Part shown: one piece after another, positions 1-5,075 of the stretch
How the letters are laid out: every line of letters begins with the position of its first letter
Numbering within the stretch: position 1 is the first letter of the stretch
NCBI GenBank assembly: GCA_011389605.1
Contig: JAABTZ010000184.1
Coordinates: forward strand, 1-6,692
From: Desulfobacteraceae bacterium
Lineage (GTDB): Bacteria; Desulfobacterota; Desulfobacteria; Desulfobacterales; Desulfosalsimonadaceae
Direction: 5' to 3'
Length of the DNA: 6,692 nt
Translations under genes and position numbers: made by a program
The notes under the pieces: generated by a model
Database searches by the model: none
The model's input: the letters and a program-made list of their open reading frames with translations, nothing else
Told to the model about the DNA's origin: nothing

Positions 1-2
1 TT

Positions 3-1079
3 CTCGTTTTGCTGATTTCGCTCGCAGTCAATCCATTGATTTCGTGGATCCGGTCTCTGTCAGGCGGTCGAAAATTACCCGCGGGGCTGGTCATGGGGGG
101 ATTTGTCGCAATCCTTGTCCTGACGGGATGGGCCTTTTTCGGACCCATGAAGGAGTCGGTCACAAACCTTACGGAACATTTGCCTGAATACTGGAACCGC
201 CTCCAAAAACCCCTGATCAGGATGGAGCAACAGGCCGCACTCAGTGAAGAAAAACTCCAGGCCGCAGTCAGGACCGAAAGAGCACGGATTGAGAGGGCGG
301 AGGGTGATGAGGAAGCTGCGCAGCAGATAACCGCCGAGTCAACTCAGCCCAAAGCCCCGGAAGATGACGAATCTCTTCGTTCCGGCATGAGCCGGATGTT
401 TCGGGAGGCGCTCGGCAGTTTCACCGCTGTAGCATTCAACGGAACGCAGATATTGCTCGTCATGGTGACAGTCTTTTTCGGTGTGACCTTTACACTCATG
501 AATCCCCGTCCGATCATAGGGGCTATGTTTTCCCTTGTTCCCGAGCACCACCATGATCAAGCCCTGATCATCATGCGGCGTATCAGCAAGGTCGTGCCCA
601 GTTGGGCTTTGGCTACGCTGGCGGGGATGGTGGCAGTTGGCCTGCTGGTATTTGTATTCATGTGGCTGATCCTGGGATTCATGGACGCGCTGATTCTCGG
701 GCTGATCGCCGGCGTCATGGCCGCCGTTCCCTTTCTTGGGCCAATCCTCAGCGCAGTGCCGGCTCTATTGTTAGCTCTCGGAAAAGGGGGCATGACCCCG
801 CTGTGGGTCTTGCTCGCCTATGTTGCAATTCAAGCTTTGGAAGGCAATGTGATTCAGCCTTTTATCATGGCCCGCGGTATGAGGCTGCATCCAGTGGCGG
901 TGATATTTTCGATGCTCTTATGTGTGGGGGCCTTTGGTGTGCTGGGTGTTTTGGTGGCAGCACCACTGGTGGCCATTGTTAATATACTGCACGGCGAGCT
1001 TTTTCGAAAGCGCTTTCTGCCCACGGTAACAGATGCAGACCTGGACGATATGGCACGAGAGGCTCTCCGCGAAAACTAG
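3..1079 (+). CDS. AI-2E/PerM-family membrane transporter, 5' truncated by window edge
   Basis: Inner-membrane permease of the AI-2E transporter (PerM, formerly UPF0118) family. Members have been linked to autoinducer-2 export or to Na+/H+ antiport; the substrate here cannot be told. The frame is open to the window edge, and the TTG at position 9 falls inside the conserved first-helix region, so the true start lies upstream. Numbering from that TTG: a hydrophobic helix at about 26-46, a long charged Glu/Arg/Gln-rich loop at about 48-135 (coiled-coil-like), helices at about 147-165 and 198-223, the family signature region VPFLGPILSAVPA at 240-252, another helix at about 262-277, then EGNVIQPFIMARGMRLHPV at 278-296 and a last helix pair at about 298-328. 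The C-tail is acidic. The charged loop is the least family-like part. No clear terminator follows. The family call is firm and the function is open. Confidence 0.93.
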   Translation, partial: LVLLISLAVNPLISWIRSLSGGRKLPAGLVMGGFVAILVLTGWAFFGPMKESVTNLTEHLPEYWNRLQKPLIRMEQQAALSEEKLQAAVRTERARIERAEGDEEAAQQITAESTQPKAPEDDESLRSGMSRMFREALGSFTAVAFNGTQILLVMVTVFFGVTFTLMNPRPIIGAMFSLVPEHHHDQALIIMRRISKVVPSWALATLAGMVAVGLLVFVFMWLILGFMDALILGLIAGVMAAVPFLGPILSAVPALLLALGKGGMTPLWVLLAYVAIQALEGNVIQPFIMARGMRLHPVAVIFSMLLCVGAFGVLGVLVAAPLVAIVNILHGELFRKRFLPTVTDADLDDMAREALREN

Positions 1080-1186
1080 CCGGATCGTAAATGATCGCCC
1101 CCCTTTGCTTTTTCCTAGACTTAGCGATTTTCAAGTTGCCGCAGATCCAAGGAAGCCGGTGTGGGGCGATAGTCAGCCTCTATCTT
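1080..1186. other. Intergenic gap after the permease gene
   Basis: No gene, strong hairpin with a T-run or convincing promoter is visible here. The gene-free stretch continues to 1447, but from 1187 on it is occupied by the duplicated regulatory block described separately. Confidence 0.5.
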
Positions 1187-1228
1187 GATTTCCCCCGGGA
1201 CATCAATTCCGTACGGAAAAAGGGTCCT

Positions 1229-1248
1229 ATTTGACCATTGGGTAATAT
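1229..1248. promoter_or_regulatory. Dyad element, possible activator or enhancer site (copy 1)
   Basis: Imperfect inverted repeat with the core ACC-ATTG-GGT, 6 of 8 bases pairing in each arm. The copy at 6101-6120 has 7 of 8. The core is identical in both copies and sits about 108 bases upstream of the sigma-54-like -24 GG in both. That is a usual distance for a bacterial enhancer-binding-protein site. The binding protein is unknown. Confidence 0.4.
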
Positions 1249-1353
1249 TTAACCTTTTTATCTGGATCTGGATGAGATTCCAAAAAGCTTCTTTTCAAAT
1301 AATTATCATTAAAAATCAGTATGATATGCAAATCTATGATGAGAGACGGCGCC

Positions 1354-1370
1354 TTGGCACAACAATTGAA
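1354..1370 (+). promoter_or_regulatory. Sigma-54-like -24/-12 promoter for the lipoprotein-ytxH-ytxG operon
   Basis: TTGGCACAACAATTGAA matches the sigma-54 consensus YTGGCACG-N4-TTGCW with the correct GG-to-G spacing of 12. It differs at the G after CAC and, more seriously, at the -12 element (GA instead of GC). The site is conserved in the second copy. Transcription would begin near 1381, giving a leader of about 67 bases before the lipoprotein start. Confidence 0.5.
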
Positions 1371-1447
1371 ATACTGAAAGCAGCGGGCAAATGAATCGCC
1401 GGAAACCATTTCCGGGTACTGCTTAAATCATTGAATAAGGAGAAAAC

Positions 1448-1642
1448 ATGAAATTTTTCAGGAAGCTTTTTTTGATTCTGGCATTTTTGGGTGCAATCAG
1501 CATCGGGACGCTCGGATGCGGCAATGACAATGAAATCGAAGAGGCCGGCGAGGAGGCGATGGAAACCATGGAGGAAGCCGGTGAAGAAGTGGGCGACGCA
1601 GTGGAAGAAGCCGGTGATAAAGCAGAGGAAGCCACGGATTGA
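1448..1642 (+). CDS. Small acidic lipoprotein with 11-residue repeats
   Basis: A 64-aa predicted lipoprotein. Residues 1-23 form a basic, hydrophobic signal peptide ending in TLG before Cys24. The -3 residue is Thr rather than the usual Leu, so the lipobox is slightly off consensus. The mature part is only 41 residues and strongly acidic. Residues 31-63 are three tandem 11-mers starting EEAGEE, EEAGEE and EEAGDK, which predicts a continuous amphipathic helix with hendecad periodicity, reminiscent of LEA-type or apolipoprotein-like helices. The start is supported by AAGGAG at 1437-1442, five bases before ATG. It is the first gene of a likely operon with the YtxH gene 139 bases downstream. A truncated relative lies at 6262-6336. 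No named family recognised; a membrane-anchored stress or spacer role is a guess. Confidence 0.85.
   Translation: MKFFRKLFLILAFLGAISIGTLGCGNDNEIEEAGEEAMETMEEAGEEVGDAVEEAGDKAEEATD
1538..1636 (+). repeat. Three tandem 33-base units coding for 11-residue helical repeats
   Basis: Units 1538-1570, 1571-1603 and 1604-1636 encode residues 31-41, 42-52 and 53-63 of the lipoprotein. Each begins Glu-Glu-Ala-Gly. The related fragment at 6262-6336 has about two units, so unit number has changed between copies. Confidence 0.75.
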
Positions 1643-1687
1643 GCGGATGCGCGCACTAAATTCGATGCTCTCGTAAAGAGTCGGTTT

Positions 1688-1703
1688 GGGCCGGGAATGG
1701 CCC
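1688..1703. other. Small GC hairpin between lipoprotein and ytxH genes
   Basis: GGGCC and GGCCC flank a six-base loop. There is no T-run after it, so it is more likely an RNA stem between cistrons (stability or processing) than a terminator. Confidence 0.35.
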
Positions 1704-1729
1704 GCAAGTCGGCTTTGACGGAAACAGAG

Positions 1730-1744
1730 CCGGTTCAGAACTGG
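1730..1744. promoter_or_regulatory. 15-base palindrome upstream of ytxH, possible operator
   Basis: CCGGTTCAGAACTGG is an odd-length palindrome with 7-base arms and a single G/T mismatch, centred about 45 bases before the YtxH start. It could be an operator for an internal promoter or only an RNA stem. No regulator can be named. Confidence 0.3.
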
Positions 1745-1781
1745 GTCTGATAATAACTGGTGTGTCTGAAAGGAGACGAGC

Positions 1782-2072
1782 ATGTTGGATAATCTGATTC
1801 GGTATGGCAGTTATGCTTATGCGTTTCGGGAACTCGCAAATATTGTTACCGGGTCGCCAACGATCCGGGCCAGGCAGGAGGCCAGAGGCCGGAACGTCAA
1901 CTTGCTGGTCGGTTTAAGCATTGGCACAGCAATGGGGCTGACTGCAGGCATACTTGCGGCGCCCCGCTCCGGCCGGGAGACCCGGGAAAAGCTCGCGAGT
2001 CGCACGAGTGAAATCGTGGGAAACCTGAAGGAAAAAGGGGCTGAGGCAAAAAAAGAGACTAAGGGAAAATAA
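1782..2072 (+). CDS. YtxH-family general stress protein (first paralogue)
   Basis: A 96-aa YtxH-domain protein. The family is small, found in many bacteria, and tied to general stress responses without a known biochemical activity. Residues 1-38 form a polar N-terminus. Residues 40-60 are a glycine-rich hydrophobic segment likely to insert in or lie on the membrane. The family signature APRSGRETREKL follows at 60-71, then a Lys/Glu-rich helix to the end. The start is supported by AAGGAG at 1770-1775, six bases before ATG. It follows the lipoprotein gene and precedes a DUF948-like gene; in Bacillus ytxG (DUF948) and ytxH are likewise neighbours. A second YtxH protein of identical length is encoded at 3012-3302 with the APR-x-GRE-x-R motif at the same residues. 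Confidence 0.88.
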   Translation: MLDNLIRYGSYAYAFRELANIVTGSPTIRARQEARGRNVNLLVGLSIGTAMGLTAGILAAPRSGRETREKLASRTSEIVGNLKEKGAEAKKETKGK

Positions 2073-2183
2073 GTCCGCCCGTTGCGGCATGCGGCCGAAG
2101 GCCTTTGCAGTCAGACACCACGCCGTCCTCAGGCTCGCCGGGTTTGAGTGGGCAATGAAGGACTTTGACAAAAGGGGATGGAC

Positions 2184-2567
2184 ATGGAATACGCGGTCAC
2201 TTATGCCCAGCTGGGCTGGATGATTCTGTTTGTTGTAATCATTGGGATCGGTGTGTTTGCGGTCATGGTGCTCAAGAATCTCAATCAGTTGATAAAGGGA
2301 GTAAACGAAATTCTGCAAGAGAACATGGCGGAGTTCAAGCGCCTGATCCCCAATCTTGCGGCTGTTTCTGACAATGCGCGGACAATCACCGACGATGTCA
2401 GGCAACTGGTCAGTGAGGGAGCTCAAGCTGTTGATCAGGTCACCGAAAGTACCCGGGAGACTATGTTGAAGTTGAACCGGACAACCGACCATTTGGGTTC
2501 CTACGCGCTTATTATCGGTGAAGTCGCCAAAGTGCTGGTGGATTTGTATTATAAGGAGAAAAAATAG
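2184..2567 (+). CDS. DUF948/YtxG-like membrane-anchored coiled-coil protein
   Basis: A 127-aa protein with one N-terminal membrane helix (about residues 10-30), then a helical, coiled-coil-like domain (about 31-118) and a short basic tail YYKEKK. The layout and the spaced Asn/Leu/Val heptads resemble DUF948 proteins such as Bacillus YtxG; the match is by architecture and neighbourhood, not by a diagnostic motif. An ATG at 2178 is also in frame, but the ribosome site AAAGGGG at 2171-2177 abuts it, leaving no spacer. The ATG at 2184 has a six-base spacer and is the better start. It lies 111 bases after the YtxH gene and is followed directly by a hairpin terminator, so it probably ends the operon. 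An alternative is an unrelated helical membrane protein with receptor-like coiled coil. Confidence 0.8.
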   Translation: MEYAVTYAQLGWMILFVVIIGIGVFAVMVLKNLNQLIKGVNEILQENMAEFKRLIPNLAAVSDNARTITDDVRQLVSEGAQAVDQVTESTRETMLKLNRTTDHLGSYALIIGEVAKVLVDLYYKEKK

Positions 2568-2571
2568 CGCG

Positions 2572-2592
2572 CAGGCTTTTTAGCCTGGTTTT
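2572..2592 (+). terminator. Rho-independent-type terminator after the YtxG-like gene
   Basis: Perfect 6-bp stem CAGGCT/AGCCTG with a TTTT loop (2572-2587), followed by GTTTT. It starts five bases after the stop codon. The T-run is short, so read-through into the next lipoprotein gene is possible. Confidence 0.55.
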
Positions 2593-2627
2593 AAAAAAAC
2601 AACATTATTACACGGGGAGAAAGGCAA

Positions 2628-2786
2628 ATGAGACAGAAAATTCTTATATTCGTTATGGTTGGAATTTTGGCTTTTGTAAGTTTTTCAGGGTGTCGGCAAA
2701 TGGGTAAATGGACCGGGGAAGGGGCTAAAGAGGTGGAAAAGGGTGCAGACAGCTTTGAGGAAGGATACGACGAGGGTAAAAACTAA
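2628..2786 (+). CDS. Small lipoprotein, 52 aa
   Basis: A short gene coding for a 52-aa predicted lipoprotein starting MRQKILIF. Residues 1-21 form a basic then hydrophobic signal peptide, with FSG before the lipid-modified Cys22 (Phe at -3 is unusual but tolerated). The mature 31 residues are Gly/Lys/Glu-rich (GEGAKEVEKGADSFEEGYDEG) and recall entericidin-like or helical spacer lipoproteins. They lack the clear 11-mer repeat of the lipoprotein at 1448. GGGGAG at 2614-2619, eight bases before ATG, supports the start. The gene lies between two hairpin terminators, so it may be its own transcript or receive read-through from the ytxG-like gene. It again precedes a YtxH gene, repeating the lipoprotein-YtxH order seen upstream. 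Function unknown. Confidence 0.78.
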   Translation: MRQKILIFVMVGILAFVSFSGCRQMGKWTGEGAKEVEKGADSFEEGYDEGKN

Positions 2787-2789
2787 AAC

Positions 2790-2809
2790 TGAGCGGATTG
2801 CTCATTTTT
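2790..2809 (+). terminator. Rho-independent terminator after the 52-aa lipoprotein gene
   Basis: Stem TGAGC/GCTCA with a five-base loop, followed at once by TTTTT. It begins four bases after the stop codon. Short stem but good position and T-run. Confidence 0.65.
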
Positions 2810-2929
2810 CCGGGATCTTCCGAATGTTTTTCGGCCGGCGCCAATCCTGAATTGCTTGTCTGAAAAGGCGGTGAGGATGGAAAAAGATCATCGGCCCAGG
2901 AATCTCGAGCAGCCTGTAGCAAACAAATC

Positions 2930-2967
2930 CCGGGCCCTCTGCCTGACCAGACAGGCAGAGGGCCCGG
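2930..2967. repeat. Very strong inverted repeat (16-bp perfect stem, 6-base loop)
   Basis: CCGGGCCCTCTGCCTG at 2930-2945 pairs perfectly with 2952-2967, loop ACCAGA. On the plus strand no T-run follows. On the minus strand it is followed by GATTTGTTT, a weak T-rich tail. It lies 44 bases before the second YtxH gene. It could be a 5' leader stem, a roadblock for minus-strand transcription arriving from the protease gene, or a dispersed repeat. Confidence 0.8.
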
Positions 2968-3011
2968 AAACACGGAATCAGCTAAAAACACCGGAAATTC
3001 GGAGAGGCGTC

Positions 3012-3302
3012 ATGTGGACCACATTAATGAAAACCGGTATCTGTGTGCTGGCGATAAAACAAATCGCGGATACGGTGAAAGACGCACAGCAGCAGGATCA
3101 AAGAGCGCGAAGGCGCTACAGAAACCGGAATCTTGTGCTGGGAACGGCTTCCGGGGCGGCAGCTGGTGCAGCGGCAGGCCTGTTGCTGGCACCCCGCCCG
3201 GGCAGGGAAAGCCGAAAGATATGGCGATCCCGCGTGGCCGCATCTTTGAGTGCGGCAAAGCAAAGCGTGTGTAAAAAAGAAGAAGACACGGCCGGTGCAT
3301 GA
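3012..3302 (+). CDS. YtxH-family general stress protein (second paralogue)
   Basis: A 96-aa YtxH-domain protein, a diverged paralogue of the one at 1782-2072. After an N-terminus starting MWTTLMKTGICVLAIKQIAD comes an Arg/Gln-rich stretch (25-40), a glycine-zipper-like membrane segment at 41-60 and the signature APRPGRESRK at 60-69, at the same residue numbers as the first copy. The C-terminus is short and charged. The frame is open further upstream to 2856, but GGAGAGG at 3001-3007, four bases before ATG 3012, and the matching length of the paralogue fix this start; the upstream part runs through the 16-bp hairpin and has no family resemblance. It converges with the minus-strand protease gene, with 11 bases between stop codons. 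Role likely in stress; mechanism unknown. Confidence 0.85.
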   Translation: MWTTLMKTGICVLAIKQIADTVKDAQQQDQRARRRYRNRNLVLGTASGAAAGAAAGLLLAPRPGRESRKIWRSRVAASLSAAKQSVCKKEEDTAGA

Positions 3303-3319
3303 GGCTGCAAGAATCAGCC
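3303..3319. other. Weak hairpin between convergent genes
   Basis: GGCTG/CAGCC stem of 5 bp with a seven-base loop in the short gap between convergent stop codons, overlapping the protease stop codon. There is no T-run on either side, so it is a poor terminator. Transcripts from both sides may overlap. Confidence 0.3.
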
Positions 3320-4756
3320 GGCCGGAAGGTAAAAATCTGAATTCATGGCAACAGATTGTTCTGCAGACACTCTTTGGAAAATCTTTAACAATCGGGAGTA
3401 AGCTTGGATAATCTCCTGCCGGGCTGTATCCGGGCCGATTTCATTGTACGCGTCAGACATATGGTTCAGATGAATCTCAAGCAGATCCGGATACATCAAG
3501 GTATGCAGAAAAGAGACGCAGAACTCATCCAGGCTATCCTCCGGATGCCCCCCTTTCATGCCCGTAAAGAAATTGCGCTCTTTGATGAATTCAAAAAAGA
3601 CGCTTTCCTTTTCCGGATTTCGATCGGCCCCTGAAACCATGCGGCCCCGGCTGACAAGCTGGAAGCGCTCAGCAGAAAGCCCATCATAGCCTTTCTGATC
3701 GGCAAACAGTTTTCGCAAATCCCTGTCCGCGGTAAGTTCCAGCCTGTCCACCAGAATATGCAGAGCCTCGTGCTCCGCAATCACTTCCAGTTCCTCAACC
3801 GGTTCCTGCAGGAAGGTATTGACGTAGAACCAGACGTCCCTGTGGTTCGGGAAGGTGACCGCATTTTGGAAGTCATCATAGGCCAGCACGTGAACGGTTC
3901 GGACCAGATCGGTGTGAAATGCAGTCTCTACTGCGGAAATCCCTTTGGATATCGCCCGAAACCTGGCTTGGGCATCCGGAGATGCATGCCTTATCGATTC
4001 TTTTCGAATGCCGGTTAACCGGAAATCACATACGGCTTCGGAACCTGGTACGTCTGAGGCAACGCTTTGGCTGTGGAATATGTGCAATTTCTCAGGAGAC
4101 GACTGCCCGGATGAAACATTTAACGTGATCCGGGCCCCTTCTGAAATCGTGTCCGCTGGTACCGGCGGAAACAGACCATAGACCTTTGGCGCGGAATTGC
4201 CGGAGGGGGATTTGGGTGCCAGGGTATCGGATCCGGCAGTGTCTGCCTGTTTGCTGGCCGCCATGGGAGACGCGATCCGCCGGTCCGGTTCAAGGACCCC
4301 GTAATATCCCAGAGAGACCTTTCCATTCTTGTCCGGACGCATTTCGGACATGGGCCTTCCATTCACCTGAACGGACAGGCCGGGCCGGCCCACTGCAACG
4401 ATACCGCTGACATAACCGGAAAGAGAAAATGACGGGTGATTTTTCAGATGATCCGCGTCAACCCACTGCTGCTCCATTTTTCCGTCACGCACCTGATAAA
4501 TCTCAAGTCCCAGCAGCTCTTTGCCGAATATGCTTCCGCCGGGATCTTCCACGGACAAAGCCAAACTGTTCTGGGCCGGACGCACGGGCGTTTGTGCACC
4601 GGCGGCCGCGGAAAAGAAAAAGAAAATCAAAAACAGCGCCACCGAAAGTATCCATGTGGATACCCAGGTATTGGAAAACCAAGGACTGCAACAGCGAGGC
4701 CCGGCCGATACGCGTTGATCATCAATTTGGAAATCGGTTCTAAGAAAAATCAGCAT
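3314..4756 (-). CDS. Putative secreted HExxH zinc metallopeptidase
   Basis: A 480-aa protein. A polar N-region of about 33 residues is followed by a hydrophobic stretch (34-49) and AAAGA before Gln55, a plausible Sec signal with an unusually long n-region; no other good start is seen inside it, and TATGAGG four bases before ATG is an acceptable ribosome site. Residues 55-200 include Pro/Ser-rich linkers. The likely catalytic domain is about 255-460: HEALH at 329-333 gives two zinc-ligand histidines and the catalytic Glu330. A downstream DEFCVSF at 410-416 offers Glu411 as a gluzincin-type third ligand, similar in pattern to the Glu-Phe motif of lethal-factor-like peptidases. I do not recognise a named family. 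A near-consensus sigma-54 site lies upstream on the same strand. Substrate unknown; a periplasmic or extracellular protease is the inference. Confidence 0.75.
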   Translation of the reverse strand: MLIFLRTDFQIDDQRVSAGPRCCSPWFSNTWVSTWILSVALFLIFFFFSAAAGAQTPVRPAQNSLALSVEDPGGSIFGKELLGLEIYQVRDGKMEQQWVDADHLKNHPSFSLSGYVSGIVAVGRPGLSVQVNGRPMSEMRPDKNGKVSLGYYGVLEPDRRIASPMAASKQADTAGSDTLAPKSPSGNSAPKVYGLFPPVPADTISEGARITLNVSSGQSSPEKLHIFHSQSVASDVPGSEAVCDFRLTGIRKESIRHASPDAQARFRAISKGISAVETAFHTDLVRTVHVLAYDDFQNAVTFPNHRDVWFYVNTFLQEPVEELEVIAEHEALHILVDRLELTADRDLRKLFADQKGYDGLSAERFQLVSRGRMVSGADRNPEKESVFFEFIKERNFFTGMKGGHPEDSLDEFCVSFLHTLMYPDLLEIHLNHMSDAYNEIGPDTARQEIIQAYSRLLKIFQRVSAEQSVAMNSDFYLPAG

Positions 4757-4883
4757 ACAACCTCATAAAGATTCTTGTCTGCAGGTGCATATCCACATCC
4801 GATTGCGCCAGAGGCGGCGGCATACCCGGAGATCCTTTTTTGACCGGACACGAACAGTACGCCTCCGGACGTCTCCGGTACTC

Positions 4884-4900
4884 AGCAATGAATGTGCCAG
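4884..4900 (-). promoter_or_regulatory. Near-perfect sigma-54 promoter for the metallopeptidase gene
   Basis: Read on the minus strand, CTGGCACATTCATTGCT fits YTGGCACG-N4-TTGCW at every specified position except the G after CAC, with both the GG and GC elements and the 12-base spacing intact. Transcription would start near 4873, leaving a leader of about 117 bases before the ATG at 4756. Confidence 0.65.
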
Positions 4901-4926
4901 TGGTTCATGAAACCCGGGCGCACATT
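4891..4926. repeat. Imperfect inverted repeat overlapping the -24 element
   Basis: AATGTGC (4891-4897) pairs with GCACATT (4920-4926), and inside them GGTT pairs with AACC around a five-base loop, separated by an unpaired internal bulge. One arm lies in the -24 element of the sigma-54 site, so it may be an operator or a chance stem. A T-run follows on the plus strand, so a weak terminator is the alternative. Confidence 0.4.
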
Positions 4927-4996
4927 TTTGAATATGTGGTTATACTGGCGAAAAACAGCAAGTTAAATTAAAGAAAGAAAATAAAAGGAACGCAGA

Positions 4997-5041
4997 ATGG
5001 GGGAGTCGGCGGGATATGTATTCCCTATTTTTGTGCAGTAA
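4997..5041 (+). CDS. Possible 14-codon small ORF
   Basis: ATG at 4997 preceded by AAAAGGAA at 4983-4990 with good spacing, then 14 codons (MGESAGYVFPIFVQ) and TAA, and about 35 bases later a strong hairpin with a T-run. The good ribosome site and terminator make a short transcript possible, but no convincing -35/-10 pair was found upstream and the peptide resembles nothing I recognise. Could be chance. Confidence 0.2.
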   Translation: MGESAGYVFPIFVQ

Positions 5042-5075
5042 TTGTCACAGCCGGTTATGCGAAAAGTTACATTCA

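Larger units (their letters stand above)
1187..1388 (+). repeat. Regulatory repeat block, copy 1 (direct repeat of 6060-6260)
   Basis: This block recurs in the same orientation about 4.9 kb downstream. Positions 1229-1388 align without gaps to 6101-6260; counting by hand gives about 126 identical bases of 160. Two runs are unchanged: the core around TGACCATTGGGT and the segment TGGCACAACAATTGAA. The worst-conserved stretch is about 1329-1338. No long reading frame is conserved between the copies, so the conserved parts look regulatory. Inside lie a dyad at 1229-1248, an IHF-like AT-rich stretch at 1314-1326 (AATCAG-N4-ATA, imperfect) and a sigma-54-like site at 1354-1370, in the order expected of an enhancer-dependent promoter. 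Confidence 0.85.

Noticed and set aside
1185..1394. Plus-strand frame of 69 codons inside repeat copy 1
   Set aside because: No ribosome site, no family resemblance, and the frame is not kept in copy 2. The conserved parts behave like regulatory DNA.
1538..1636. CRISPR-like array from the regular 33-base units
   Set aside because: The units are adjacent coding repeats in one frame with no spacers.
1334..1783. Minus-strand frame of 149 codons over the lipoprotein gene
   Set aside because: It is antisense to a well-supported lipoprotein gene and to its regulatory block. The similar minus-strand frame at 6181-6543 only mirrors the duplication.
1919..1937. TTGGCACAGCAATGGGG inside the YtxH gene as a sigma-54 site
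   Set aside because: The -12 element is missing and it lies within coding sequence.
2178..2183. ATG at 2178 as start of the YtxG-like gene
   Set aside because: The ribosome site touches this ATG directly. The ATG at 2184 has a normal six-base spacer.
2856..3011. N-terminal extension of the second YtxH protein
   Set aside because: The extension passes through the 16-bp hairpin, has no YtxH similarity, and a good ribosome site lies just before the ATG at 3012, which gives the same length as the paralogue.
4940..4960. Sigma-54-like pair TGGCGAAAAACAGC on the plus strand
   Set aside because: The GG-to-GC spacing is one base too short and the TTGC part is poor.
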